DNA of 64,000 nucleotides, taken from the NCBI GenBank assembly GCA_963457665.1, contig OY735218.1:48893680-48957679 (forward strand). The letters are read 5' to 3'. This stretch comes from Thysanoteuthis rhombus. Lineage: Eukaryota > Mollusca > Cephalopoda > Oegopsida > Thysanoteuthidae. Positions 22,923-35,480 of this stretch are shown piece by piece (positions within the stretch are counted from its first letter, which is position 1; each line of letters opens with the position of its first letter). The notes under the pieces were generated by a model. It had not been told where the DNA came from, ran no database searches, and was given only the letters and a program-made list of their open reading frames with translations. The position numbers were made by a program, and so were the translations under genes.

Positions 22923-23558
22923 AAATTCTGAGCAGTTTCATTGCGGCTTAACTCGTTAATTTACAAAGCTTCCCTTCGTACAGAACAAAACTATAACTTG
23001 CTTGCAGTGCCTTGTATTACTAAACCGTCACTGAGCTAAACTTTACTTTGGTGATCCGAGTAAATTTGATGCTTTCAGAGGCATTAGTGAAAAAAGAAAG
23101 CTAGCGTAATATTCTACTCTCCTCTCAAATTCCCCAAATGTCCTGTGAGTCAAAGTCATATTTGAAAACTATCAGAAATAAAAAAGGAAAACGTAGGAGA
23201 AAGTCAGGTGTTTCTTGATCCCATTCTCAGATGTGACCCCAGGGACATTTGCAGGCATGATCCATGCATCAAGCATTTATTACTTCTGAAAATAAACCTT
23301 TATAACTAGAATAGCTGAAAATGCTTCCAGACTGTCACGTAATGACGCTGAAAGAACGAGGTGAAGAACTTCCCGTTCCTTTTACACGATCATTATTGAG
23401 AATATTTGTATTCTATCGATATTGATTCTTGATTGGCTTGTGGATAAAGAAACCGTCTGGTGGTTCAAAATCCTTCTAAATAAGGAACACATCGAGAAGA
23501 AACTGATCAATAATATGTTTAATCACAATACTACGTCTGCAGAGGAGTTTATATTTAC

Positions 23559-23561
<3 letters not shown>
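22923..23561. other. unassigned DNA
   Basis: Nothing recognised. Confidence 0.5.
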
Positions 23562-23627
<66 letters not shown>

Positions 23628-23662
23628 GTGTGCGTGTGTGTGCGTGCATGTATGTGTGTCTA
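23562..23662. repeat. (TA)n-(TG)n microsatellite
   Basis: About 31 TA units, then an imperfect TG/CG tract, directly visible. Confidence 0.96.
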
Positions 23663-24269
23663 TGTGTACTCAAAGGCTGCCCAAAATGTATTCAGCTATT
23701 TAATATCAACAAAAAATAGCCCACTTTAGTCCTCTTCAAAGTACAGCATTTGAGACTTAACACACAAACCCCGATGTTAATTGACAGTTTTTAAAAAGCT
23801 TCTCATATAGTTTGCTGTCTAGCTAGCTGTCTCGTCGTATTATCCTTAATTTCGTCAAAATTTTAAAATTTATCCCTTCCAACAATAAAATGATCTTTAT
23901 GAAAGTCCAGAGATCACAGTGAGCCGACTGTAGGCGCGGGGATGACCCATCCACGTGAGGCAATGTTTGTTTTTTTTTTCAAAAATACTTTGACAAAATG
24001 TGAAGAATGTGACGGAGTGTTCTGAGTTCATGCATTCGTGGTAATGTCATTTTTAGTTGATCGCCTGATTGCACTTGAGATGCGCAAACGGTTCTTGTGA
24101 TATTCGGAATCGTGAAGTACTCTCCTGACAGAGCTCGAAGAAACATATGGATTTTAGGATTGATAATATCATTTTAAGACTAAATGAAATTTTACATGCT
24201 ATTGGCCACAAGCATCGATTGATGTGATAAAATGATCGATTTTAATCAAAGTTATTTCTTGAGAATTCG
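23663..24269. other. unassigned DNA
   Basis: No recognisable gene or repeat. A T9 run lies near 23970. Confidence 0.5.
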
Positions 24270-24405
24270 ATCTGATCAATAGAAAAAAGCATAAAGGAGA
24301 AAAGAGAGGAATGGGCAGACAGACAAGAAAGGAAGGAAAGAAAAAAGAGGAAAAGAAGGGAAAAAGAGACTAGCAGACATTAGATATATAAAAGGAAGAA
24401 AGAGA
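24270..24405. repeat. purine-rich tract
   Basis: GA/GAAA/GGAA-rich strand immediately before a family A start, similar in style to the purine tract after that copy (24669-24830). Confidence 0.75.
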
Positions 24406-24668
24406 GGTCTGGTTAGTCACTCAATAGAAACAATCGTTTGAGGAACATCTTTTTGCAGTATGTCATATTTGGGATGATCAATTAAAGAATTGGAAAAGGA
24501 GGTGATCAATCAATATATATTTTGATAGTAAATTTTCAATAAGCAAAAGTATGGATAAAAAAGTGAAAATTTTCGACATTCGAGCTTCATTGATGCAGCT
24601 TGTACAGACATAGAGAAACCTGTTTATAATTATTGTGACAGTTTTGGTTGACAGTCTCTGGGACAAAG
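24406..24668 (+). mobile_element. family A repeat, internally deleted
   Basis: It starts GGTCTGGTTAGTCACTCAAT then AGAAAC. It carries the GATCAATTAAAGAATTGGAA block and skips the middle. It ends with AGAGAAACCTG, TTGTGACAGTTTTGGTTGAC. Both ends are present, but only about 263 bp remain. Confidence 0.7.
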
Positions 24669-24830
24669 AAAGACACAAAAAAAAGAAAGGAAGAATGAAT
24701 GAAAAAAGAAGCTGGCAGATTCGATGACAGAAAGAAGAAAAAAAAGAAAAAAAGAGCAAATGAAAGAAAGATTGAAAGAAAGAGGAGACATTGGTTAATT
24801 AGAAAAAAAAAAGGAAGATCTTTTTCTCCC
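24669..24830. repeat. purine-rich tract
   Basis: GAAA/AGAA-rich strand adjoining the 3' end of family A. The small Lys-rich and Phe-rich frames across it are compositional artefacts. Confidence 0.8.
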
Positions 24831-25333
24831 CTCACTATTTTTGCCAACGTTTTTCACCCATCTCTCGGGTCACATGCAAGTAGATATCCAAATCACAAAA
24901 GAATACCTGCCAAGTATTCTTCATTCTTATTTATTTAGTCAGTTATTCAGAGAATTACCTATATACTTACCTATCAATCGATGTTGTTTTTTTTTTATCT
25001 CTTAAGTTGGCTTTAGCACTAAAGACTCAACTGCCATAGCTAGACGTGTAATTAGCTTGCATTCAGAATCGCTCAATATACACACAAAAAAAAATCTTAG
25101 GATGACAGAAAGATAATGTGGGTCGATTTGCATACTCGCTCGTACTGAATATTTCAACCGACGATACAGACGCAGTTATTGGTTCCGTTTCGCACATATA
25201 CAAATGAAAATATTTCAAATGGGCGAAATTGAACTTTCGCCCAGAGCCATCTTATTGCATGGACACAGGGCAGTGTCAACGATTTCAAAGGCCCTAAAAT
25301 TCACTTTGAAAAAAAAAAAAAGGTATCATAAGA
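24831..25333. other. unassigned DNA
   Basis: Nothing recognised apart from short A and T runs. Confidence 0.5.
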
Positions 25334-25505
25334 TACTCGATAGACATTGTCATGTGATCATCGTCTTTTTGACAGCATGTTATGTTGAAGGTGACCAATT
25401 AAATGAATGAGTTACTTCTCTTGCTATTTGTTTTAAAAAGTTTAAATTCGGAAAAAAGAAACTACAAACATAAAAACTGCTGGACATGAGCTGAGGGAAA
25501 GACTC
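25334..25505 (+). mobile_element. family A repeat, 5' part
   Basis: ACTCGATAGACATTGTCATG, then TTGACAGCATGTTATGTTGA, GGTGACCAATTAAATGAATG, AGTTACTTCTCTTGC and CTGCTGGACATGAGCTGAGG. These match the first half of the family, in order. Confidence 0.7.
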
Positions 25506-26344
25506 TGTCCCTGCACATACATGCATGAACATTTAGTGTGGTTCTTACGGTTATATCACTCATGAATCTTCGTCAAATTTGCAGGATACAAAAAATGTTC
25601 CAAATACAAAATTAATCAGTATGGAATTAGAAGGAAGGAAATATATGTTAAATGGTACATTGAATGATACTGTTCATCCGTGTTCCCTAGTAAACCAAGG
25701 TCAGAACAAATCTGTTTTCTTGCATTTACTACGAATTGATTTAATTCCAATACATTTAGACTCAACTTTTCACGACACCTTTTCGCTTTTGCGTATGTGA
25801 AAAGTAAAAAAAAAAGAAAGAATGTATTCAGCGTTGGTTTCACAGCGAACCATCATAAAGGCAGTGCGTACTCTCTTCATCTTTTTTCACTCCAGCATCC
25901 TGTACCTCATACCATCCTCCAACCAACCATCCTCCATGACTCAGCTTAATATACCATCATTACTATTTTGGTGACTGGTAACACTTGAAGAATATCTTCC
26001 ATATGAATTAATGACACTTGCTTTTTCGGCTCGCAAAGGGTCCTTGTAGATGAACTGTTTTTTTCGGATTGTGAAAGGAAGAGGAATTCAACGGGGAAAG
26101 TGTGTCAGCTCTATTCCAACACCCGTTGTTCATATTGTTATGATAATTATCACCGTCCCTTTTTGTGCAATTCATACCGATTTTTGTAATCATTATCATT
26201 CTTCTATGCTTCTCTTGATGCACAATCGTCTATAATTATTTATCTGATTCCTTATACGACCTACATGGAAGCATAGCATGTCGTTATTCGTAAGACGTTG
26301 AACAGCAAAGTTGCTTCTTACATGACACATGAGGTAATGTTTTT
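25506..26344. other. unassigned DNA
   Basis: Overlapping frames on both strands at 25579-25843 and 26008-26235 have no recognisable domain and shadow each other. Confidence 0.5.
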
Positions 26345-26525
26345 TTTTCATCTTTATTTCTCGAACTATCCATTTACAGGGTCATGGTGCTAGCCCAATA
26401 CCCGAAATGGACTATCTTACAAGACTAAAAAGTTGTCACCGCCTAAGTTTGAGCTCGGTTAGCCAATTTCATTCTTCGTGCCAATACCCGCTAGGCCACT
26501 TGAACCTTCCACGAGGCATTATCCG
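26345..26525 (-). mobile_element. tRNA-derived SINE-like (family D)
   Basis: On the minus strand, AAGTGGCCTAGCGGGTATTG is an A-box-like start and AACCGAGCTCAAACTTAGG is the B-box region at tRNA-like distance. A body of about 110 bp follows, ending near an A-rich run at 26340-26350. It matches the copy at 18400. Confidence 0.6.
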
Positions 26526-26849
26526 CTGGATACATTATTCATTGAAATCTATTCTCTGATATTACACGAGGTTCGTTCGTATAGTATTATATGAAGAAGC
26601 TTCAAAGAAAATAGTTGGAAATTAATTTATCAGGGAAAGAGAAGAATGTTTAGGACTTATTAGAAACTTGCTAAGAAAACAGTCTACATACTTATTTCAG
26701 TTTGCATGTCATCATGGCTGCCTGGCTATGTATATATCACCCTTACAGCTGCAATAATGAAGACTGATAGCTAAAAATTTGAGTATTCAATATTCATAAT
26801 GTCTGAATGAAAAAATATATTTGTTTTTTGTTTTTTTCTGAAGCATTCA
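26526..26849. other. unassigned DNA
   Basis: Nothing recognised. Confidence 0.5.
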
Positions 26850-26960
26850 AAACTTACTGGAAACTATAAACTAAAACAGATATCAAAACTGTTGGAACAG
26901 TTTTCTTCAGTTTCCAAACCCACAGTAAAATAGAAAGTATTGACATAAACACACATATCC
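26850..26960 (-). mobile_element. family A 3' end fragment
   Basis: Minus-strand blocks TTGGAAACTGAAGAAAACTG, ACAGTTTTGATATCTG and TTAGTTTATAGTTTCC resemble the closing segment of family A with a small internal duplication. Confidence 0.45.
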
Positions 26961-27134
26961 CTGAATATTGGAACCCTATGTCGCCCATGCGTAAATGAGG
27001 AATTTGAGAAACCTTACTTTTGCCAGTAAACAGAATGAAAAACCCGGAAGCAGAATTATGGAATAGAGAACATGAAGTTACATTAAAGTTCCGGAACCGC
27101 TTAAAATTTCTATTAAATATAATTCAACATCCAA

Positions 27135-28074
<940 letters not shown>

Positions 28075-28310
28075 AGTAAGATTACTTCTCAAACTAAGAA
28101 CCATGCAACGTGCACAGAAGATGATAATGCTCAATATCACTCGTAGAGATCACAGAACAGCACAGTATATTAGAGAAAACAATGGACAGATATAAGATCC
28201 ATTAGAAAACTAAAGCGGCAATGTGCTGGTCATGTTGCGAGAATGTTTAACAATCGCTGAATATCACGGCTCACGACCATCTATATCCAACGATGGTTGT
28301 TAAAAGAATT
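28075..28310 (+). mobile_element. RTE-type LINE 3' fragment ((TGA)-tailed subfamily)
   Basis: The pieces read LRTMQRAQKMIMLNITRRD, then a deletion, SIRKLKRQCAGHVARMFNNR and a degraded terminal segment CAACGATGGTTGTTAAAAGA. These match the LRTMQRAHERIMLGLTWTDH and KLKWQWAGHVARMADNRWTS pattern of the copy at 43757-44300. No (TGA)n tail is left. Confidence 0.7.
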
Positions 28311-28440
28311 CGCAAAATTTTCAACAATACCAGCGTGCGATTGAAATTTAGTCAAGATATCTAGCTAGATATTGGGATATCTGTTTTAACATATTCAAGA
28401 AATATCAAGAGAAGATATGAGAGGCAATAAGACAGCTATG
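28311..28440. other. short spacer
   Basis: Unassigned AT-rich DNA between a LINE fragment and family A. Confidence 0.5.
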
Positions 28441-28845
28441 GTTGGATACTCTATAGAAACCATCACATGACCAATGCCATCTGGTAGCATTTCGTGTTGG
28501 GAGTGTTCAATTAAAAAAATGGAAAAATTGATCAATGAATGAGTTACAGAATAAGTTTTGTTAAGCCATGATAATCTTTTTAAAAGTCATAATTTAAAAA
28601 AAAACAAACATTGATAATGCCAAACACTGATTAGCAGACCAATGTAAAACTTACATTTCAAATGTACCTTCCAATGAAATCCTATTTAGCGGATGATTTT
28701 TTTGATTATTGAAATTATCAGCCCTCCAGCTCCATACATGACCAGCCAGCCAGCCAGCCAACCGGCCAGTTCAACTTGAAAACTGAAGAAACCTATGTTG
28801 ACAGTTCTGGTGACAGTTTGGGTCGACGTTTTGTAATAAGCACAA
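28441..28845 (+). mobile_element. family A repeat, full length
   Basis: It starts GTTGGATACTCTATAGAAAC and CATCACATGACCAATGCC, followed by GTGTTGGGAGTGTTCAATTA and TTGATCAATGAATGAGTTAC. The second half carries CAGCCCTCCAGCTCCATAC, (CAGC)n and TTCAACTTGAAAACTGAAGA, and closes with TTGACAGTTCTGGTGACAGT and GGTCGACGTTTTGTAATAAG. Length is about 405 bp. Confidence 0.8.
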
Positions 28846-28991
28846 TTCTCGTTACTTATAGAGATTAGTTGGATCTAGCACAAAGCTATAAGTGTTGGTC
28901 GCCCAATGAGGATATGAACTTGCTTCAGTAGCAGATGACTTCCAATCAATCTTGCTAACCATTGTCTCAGGACGGATCGCCCCTAAAAGGA
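28846..28991. other. spacer
   Basis: Unassigned. Confidence 0.4.
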
Positions 28992-29903
28992 CAGGGGCGG
29001 ATCCACGATTTGGAACAGAAAAATAATGTAAGTCAGCAGCGAGTATGAGACGAATTCGAAATGAAGCGTAAAATATCAGAGAAGCAACTGCCTTGAATAT
29101 TGGCCGAGTCAATCCGTTTGTCTTAACGTCGTCATGAGATTTTATTTTTTTTCATGATTTCACCATTCAACTGCACTTGCTTAGTTGTCACCAAAGCATT
29201 AGTTTATTTCATTTTCGACAAATCGATCGATTTCTGGTTGTGGTAATAAATTTTTTATCAGTGATGATGAATCTACCTTGGAAAAAGGATATGAAATAAA
29301 TATCACACAATACTCACCGTCCGCTGCCTACGTTGTATTTCATACAAATCCACAATTGAAACTTATTTTTGGGGAAAAATTCTGTCATGTCATCCAACTA
29401 TAATTTGATTTCATATCATCCAACGGTAAAATTTGTCAGGAAAAAATGACTCTCTCACCCCCCCCCCACTTTCTCTTAATATTCACGAAACATTTTAAAT
29501 CTATGAGCACACGCTCGTGAACGCTGGTGACGTAAATTACGTTTTTGGGGGAAGAAAGCTATGCACATACGAATTAATATTGTAATCCAGCACACGCTTC
29601 ATATCAAGAACTGCTGACCCGAACGTCTTCACACTGCAGTGCCCGGTGCACGTACCAATATATCTGGCGGATATCAACTTCGTACAATGGCCTGTTGTCG
29701 AATAATCTCGGTGCATGAGCTCGAACAAACACACACACACGAAGATTTTTCAAAGTGTAGTTAGATTTATATCAACTTGGAATTATTTTAGTCTTTTATT
29801 TCACAACATTTCCTTTTCTATATATTAATTTGCCCCTTCGCCCTTTGTCCGAGCATGGGTGTTCAGACGCCCAGGTCCCTCTGCCCCTTAGGATCTGCGC
29901 CTG
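28992..29903. mobile_element. MITE with hAT-like inverted termini
   Basis: The left end, CAGGGGCGGATCCACGATTT, and the right end, CCCCTTAGGATCTGCGCCTG, are imperfect inverted repeats of the CAGGGGCGGATCC type known from non-autonomous hAT-like elements. The interior (about 0.9 kb) has no transposase and contains a C12 run at 29457-29468. An 8-bp target duplication is not evident, so the copy is old or the ends are coincidental. Confidence 0.5.
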
Positions 29904-31736
29904 AAGGTTGTCTTTCAGTACGTTTGGTGAAGCCATATATTCTGATTGAAAGAGCCAAAGGTTAGCACATCAGATGGATCACGTTGCAGTAATTATGGCG
30001 GCTGAATAATTATTGACGAGAGATGTCATCTCTGGTGATCGGGTGATTTTATATTGTCTGTCTCGATACTATTTATTAACTTATGTCACCGTAAACCTTA
30101 ATGGTATATTATGCTATTTCCTGAACTTTGCTTTTAGACATTCCATTAGACTTACAAGGATAATTAGCGTGTGAAATGCAAGTCCTGACTGTCATACAAG
30201 GAGATGAAACACTAGGTATACAGTTTTTATTATTTGAAAGAAACCGTAATGATTTATTACTTTTGTTCGTTAATGCTTAGATAACCAGCCATCTTAAATG
30301 AGAATAATGTGTAAATGATGAACAATGAAATAAATAAACTTCATGCATATAAGAATCAGCAATGTGCAGATGTCCTCCGTAACGCTAAAGGATGCAACAG
30401 ACATAGTAAAATAGGATTTAGTCCACGTAACAAACGTTTTAAAAAAGTCCCATACATGTTCCATTGACGTATTAAAAATGCTGAATTTACGGAATAACAT
30501 GAAAATAGAAAAAGTGATAAAACCATAACAAAAATGAAAAAAATCTCTCTGTACCCAACAGAAAGCTATCCTCTAAGCTCACAGCAATGCAATTTTCTAG
30601 TATCAATGTATTTAAAATTCAATGTGTATATCCATATATTTCATATATTCTGTCGTTTTTGACGCCACTGGTAAACTAGTAAACAATAGATAACTGTGCT
30701 CTAAATAACATCATCTTTTCAATCATTACTGTATACCCACTTCGTTCATGTTTACAGATATATCCTGCTTTTGGAAAGTTTGCTTTGTGCCACTTTGCTT
30801 TACGAAACACCTACAGTAATTGTCTGCAATCCACAATGGCATAAAGTGAAGGAGCAATTACCACTATCTATATGGGAAAACTTTGACCGCCTTATCCTCA
30901 TAACTAGCGTCTTTTACATCTGACTGCTCCGATGTCAAAGGTCAAGGTTTGTTGTCCACTGTGACTGAAGGGAAAGGCTTGCAATACATCACTATGCTTG
31001 ACTGTTCAACTCCGTGCATTTTCCTCTCTTAGTATTCTTTTTATCGCATAAACCTACCCCCCAAACTACGCACGTATACAAATACCAAGTCGTTTTCTGT
31101 AATCACTGCAGCTCATTGTCAAGCGTCGATATAATCTCATGAAAAGTTACTTTTCCGTCAGGGGACGCACAAGAATTTCTCTCATATAAGTTATCAGTAT
31201 TTTTTCCACTTTACACCATTTCAGCCTACGAAAGTTCCAATGGGAGCACTCTACTTTCGGATATTGGGGAAACCTGTACTTAGTTTTATCTATTGATGTC
31301 TGTTAATGATGCAAAACTGCAGTAGCTTGTTCCATAAAGATTTGCCATGAATATTGACCAAGTTCAGCTCAGTCTGGCATAAGGCCATTACTCACTGCAC
31401 ATTAGAATTGATGGTGCCTCAATGTATAGGAATTGTTCCACGGCGTCTTAAGTCTGAAAACCGAACAATTACATTTACTTTCATGTGTTTAGGTTACTTT
31501 TTGTACAATTTAGGGATTTCTTGTTCACACAATTAAGTCGCTGAAATTACTTCATAGCGATTCCCATTAGTTTAGCTAAAGACCTTGGAATCATTTAGTT
31601 TAGCTGAAGATATTTACCAAGATTAGGTGAGTCTGTCAAAAGTTACAGATGTGGGGCATCCAGTGAGGATCAGACTCACTATACAATAGTAATCCTTTTG
31701 TCAAATTATAATCAAAACCTGGAATCGACTTAGCTT
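29904..31736. other. unassigned DNA
   Basis: About 1.8 kb without a recognised gene or family. A T-arm-like GTGAG-GATCAGA-CTCAC hairpin occurs at about 31665-31681, possibly a tRNA-derived relic. Small frames lack domains. Confidence 0.5.
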
Positions 31737-32040
31737 TTTTTTTTACGGTAATACGAACAAGAACAAACCCCACAATATTTATGGGAGTAAAAATAATCAT
31801 ATTCTCATTGCGATTCGAAATCGCAACCAACTGATGTAAATTGTCGAGTCTTACATAATAATACAAATTTAAATTAGTAATACTCAACGGCTTATTTCAT
31901 TCTGATAAATAAATACATCTATACAACAATATTTTTTATAATATATACAATAGAAAGATTGCAATAACCATCTTTAGTTGAAATATAAGTAGGAGTGGGT
32001 TGCAACCATTATTCCATGTACTTCAGACGTTGGAATAAGC
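31737..32040 (+). mobile_element. family B repeat
   Basis: It contains CGGCTTATTTCATTCTGATA and AATAAATACATCTATAC, an AT-rich segment, then GATTGCAATAACCATCTTTA. This is the block order of the other family B copies. The boundaries are soft. Confidence 0.6.
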
Positions 32041-32044
32041 ATCG

Positions 32045-32130
32045 CTCCGTGTAGCTAATTGTGTCTGGCACAAGGCCTCGGGCTGAGTATTGAACTCACT
32101 ACCCTGTAGTAAAGGTGGACTAGGTTGCTA
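32045..32130 (-). mobile_element. tRNA-like SINE remnant
   Basis: On the minus strand, GTAGTGAGTTCAATACTCAG forms a T-arm-like hairpin (TGAG-TTCAATA-CTCA) with a B box. The A box is unclear. Confidence 0.35.
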
Positions 32131-32429
32131 AACTTTATCCCAAGTCGAGACGGCGGAATAAGTATCAATAAGGGAAATTCCAATATCCAATTCAGCATTT
32201 TTGGTTTTTTAAGTAAATAAAGAGTGCCATTACCTTAGCTACAGCTTCAATCGTTCCTCCTTGAGATCAATATATCTGATTATTACTTGGTCCGTTTGCA
32301 GGTATATGAATTAGACCAGGGGGCGACCAATGGTGCGACCTGAGGTGGTGCTACTCACTTCACCCTGTTCTATTTCATCGATAGCAAAGGGGAAGGATGA
32401 TTTCGTGCCTTTTTCAAGGGCATTAGTGT
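32131..32429. other. unassigned DNA
   Basis: Nothing recognised. Confidence 0.45.
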
Positions 32430-32510
32430 AAAGTGAACGGAAACTGTTCTAGCCAGAATTTGAACTAGCATCACCGAGTCCAATCTCCGTACCTTTACTA
32501 TAGTTTGGAG
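32430..32510 (-). mobile_element. tRNA-like SINE remnant
   Basis: On the minus strand, TGCTAGTTCAAATTCTGGC has B-box form. It is preceded, at about the right distance, by an A-box-like AGTAAAGGTACGGAGATTGG. Confidence 0.35.
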
Positions 32511-33223
32511 AGCAAGCACATCCTTTTAAATTCTAAAAAAGAATAGAAAATTCAGAGTGTTCATTAATAAAAGATCTTTTATTATTAGGAAAATCTGACT
32601 CTTGCTCCAGTCGATTGAAAGATCACATTAAACGGAAGAAACCATAACCCGAGTGATAGAAAAATTTCTTTAGAAATCTCTTGTAGCTTCTTTTGTATGC
32701 TCTGAGCATGGTTGCCAGGCAACTTCCCATGAGAGGAATGGTGAGAATCCACGAGAATATACAAAATAAACGAGAATCTCGTTCCCAGTGAACAGAGAGA
32801 CAGATATGGAAAATCTGCCATGAATAGAGGTTACAGCATTGGAAAACAAAGGAACGGGTCAAAGGTTGTTGAGGTTTAATCTTTGCCAAGTTACGATCAG
32901 ATCTCGTTGGATACATTGGTCATCGTACGACTTGAGCAATGTAGATCCTGATGGGATGGATATCAAACTGGGTGTACCAGGTGCCTAAAGTAGCTTACAA
33001 CACGTAGAAAGGCTCCTGTGCCGATCGTGCAATTCCTTTTGGGGACAGACCAATTTCTACACAACACCCAGTGAGGCGCGCCAAAGACCTACCCCTGCCT
33101 CTTAAACCATCTAACTGGCCTACCTGCTAGCTACAAGAAAGGAATGGTGACAATGACAGCGCTTAAACTGAAGCTACGGCATCGAAAATAAAGAAATTGG
33201 TCAAAGGTTGTCGAATTTCAGTC
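32511..33223. other. unassigned DNA
   Basis: Two overlapping minus-strand frames (32585-32821, 32623-32916) have no recognisable domain. No gene is supported. Confidence 0.45.
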
Positions 33224-33730
33224 TTTCATCATCATCAGTCTTTCATTGTCCGTAGTTCGACATAGAATTTCTTCGGGATTCGCCACACCTCTCTATTGTG
33301 GGCGTTGCAGAGCCAGTACTTTCTGAACTTGTCTCACTCGACTCTCCTACTAACACTCTGCCGGCCTTGGTTGTGTATGTGATCTCTGGAAACCATGTTG
33401 TGAGTCGCAATGTCCATCAGTTGTCTGCCATTCTTGCAACATGGCCAGCCCACTGCCATTTGAGATTTTTAATTGATTCTATGATGTCCCTGACTCCTCT
33501 TCCAAATGTACTGTGCTGTCTTGTGGTCTCTCCATATGAGGCCCAGCATAATTCTTTTATGCACACGTTGCATGGTTCTCAATTTCTGTCTCTTGCTTAG
33601 GTTCCATGTTTCAGCTCCATGAGTTACTATGTGAAGGGTACATTGGTTGTAAACTCTTCTTTTTAGGATTAATGGGATCGTCTTGTTTTTGAAGGTTGAG
33701 CTTGCTCTGCAAAAGGTTTCCTATTCTTTG
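33224..33730 (-). mobile_element. RTE-type LINE 3' end, (TGA)-tailed subfamily
   Basis: Read on the minus strand, it runs from the YNQC-like block through LRTMQRVHKRIMLGL and SIKNLKWQWAGHVARMADN to a degraded RWRDDL-like end, then a short (TGA)n (plus-strand TCATCATCA at 33227). It is almost base for base like 43757-44300 over the central 200 bp, so the two come from closely related insertions. The copy is 5'-truncated and frame-broken. Confidence 0.8.
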
Positions 33731-33937
33731 GTAGAGCAATCTTTGCCCATCCTTAATTGCAACCTTCATTTGTACTTGATTCACCATTTGTACGTCGAAC
33801 AATTCTGACATGACGCGCGTACACGTCTGAAACCATTGCTTCTGACGATGGCCATGCTATTAAAGATAAGAATCTTAACTCTTACCGCATCCAAAGTAAC
33901 TGGCTAATATATCACGATTCTCCACGAATCCTTAAAC
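33731..33937. other. spacer, possibly more LINE
   Basis: A weak continuation of the LINE antisense sequence may run to about 33800. Nothing else was recognised. Confidence 0.35.
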
Positions 33938-34058
33938 TCTTCTTCTTCTCCTCCTCCTCCTCCTCCTTCTTCTTCTTCTTCTTCTTCTTCTTCTTCTTCT
34001 TCTTCTTCTTCTTCTTCTTCTTCTTCTTCTTCTTCTTCTTCTTCTTCTTCTTCTTCTT
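33938..34058. repeat. (CTT/CTC)n microsatellite
   Basis: CTC units grade into about 30 pure TTC units. This polypurine/polypyrimidine tract is able in principle to form triplex DNA. Confidence 0.96.
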
Positions 34059-35039
34059 TGTAGCTGTTCTGGGAAATTAGAAATACTATTTTGAAGGTCG
34101 ATCTCTTGATAAAAGTCTATTTTCTATTGATGAGGCTTCAAAAAGAGCCCAAAGCTGATGGACTATGGATGAAAAAAATCGATACTATTTCAAACTGATA
34201 CATAATATTCATACTCCCCGTTATTTATCTGACTCCTCCTAAAAGGTAATGGTGAAACTCGTCTTTGCTTTTTTCTTTATATCCGATACATACTGTTAAG
34301 ATATATTGAATTGATCAGCGTTAAATAAACGAACACGGGTAATAAAAACAATTAAAAGGATTTACAATTACAATGAGCCGGTAACAGGGCTGAATATTCC
34401 GCATAAATTGTTATTTGTTAAAGGGATGCTGCGTGAGTGACCAAAAGAAAAATGTAATCATTGTTCTAGCGAGTGATTTAATGGAAGAATCATTTTTAGA
34501 GTGAGTGAATGAGTGGGTCTCTCTTTCTTCAAAATGTACCCAATTTTGTGACATAAAAAAGAAAGTGATATTTTTTGATAAAAAAAAACTTCCTATCCAA
34601 CAGCTTGAGTTGTATTTAAGACTTGAAACAGAAATTTAAAAAAAAACCTGATTTATTAAAAAAAAAACAACCCAAAACTTACATATCAGCTTTACGCCCC
34701 TTTTTGTCGTTCCATAGATGAATAGCCCTGTCATTCCTGACGGGCATATGCTAGTTTATTCAAAATTATTCTTTACTAATCAGGTATAGTAACTAAGGCA
34801 TTTGCACGAATGAACAGCGTATTCAGGAATATCTATGGCGTCAAACTCCCAAATTGATGCAAATTATTTTTGAAAGAAGTTCAAGATTCAAATATTGTCA
34901 AACTCCAGTAGGAAGTCAAGAGTAAACTTTGTTTTCTTACCGTAACAAGGACTTCAGAAACAAGAAAAAGCCCTTGCCAAAGTGAAGGGTCCAAATTGAT
35001 TCGTATAATACACATTCCATCAAGGAGGTAATGACCTTA
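34059..35039. other. unassigned AT-rich DNA
   Basis: Several A7-A9 runs; nothing recognised. Confidence 0.5.
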
Positions 35040-35260
35040 CTGATCGTGCTAAATCGAAAAGTCTTTGATGTTAACTAGATATATATTACAGATGCACGAT
35101 GGCTTATTTCATTCTAATAAATGAACACATTTGTACGAAAAATATATATTTTTAAAATTGTTTTTTTCCCTATATATTCAATATAAAATTTACAGTAGTC
35201 ATCTTCAGTCAGTTGGGTGGATTTTGACCCTGCAGCTATCAGTCGTGTTCTAAACGAGCT
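35040..35260 (+). mobile_element. family B repeat
   Basis: It contains GATGGCTTATTTCATTCTAA and AAATGAACACATTTGTACG, an AT string, ACAGTAGTCATCTTCAGTCA, and TTTTGACCCTGCAGCTATCA. These are the diagnostic blocks of family B in order. Confidence 0.7.
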
Positions 35261-35480
35261 CGATCAAAAAATAATGTGTTACTCATTGGAATTGATGTTA
35301 CTTGAGCCATTGACTTAAACTTGGTGGTAAAATGCGTTTCCTTTTAAAATCTCATTCTCATCTATTGTTACTGTAAGTTTTAATCGAAATGCATAGGTTT
35401 TAAGCACTGTTAACCTTTGAATAAGACATGCAAGTGATCATATAATGATACTAATCAAAGTTTGACCAGTTAAGGTAGCA
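35261..35480. other. spacer
   Basis: Unassigned. Confidence 0.4.

Noticed and set aside
33298-33600. 100-codon plus-strand frame resembling that at 43922-44173
   Set aside because: The two look alike only because both are antisense to the same RTE LINE 3' region. The real reading direction is minus.
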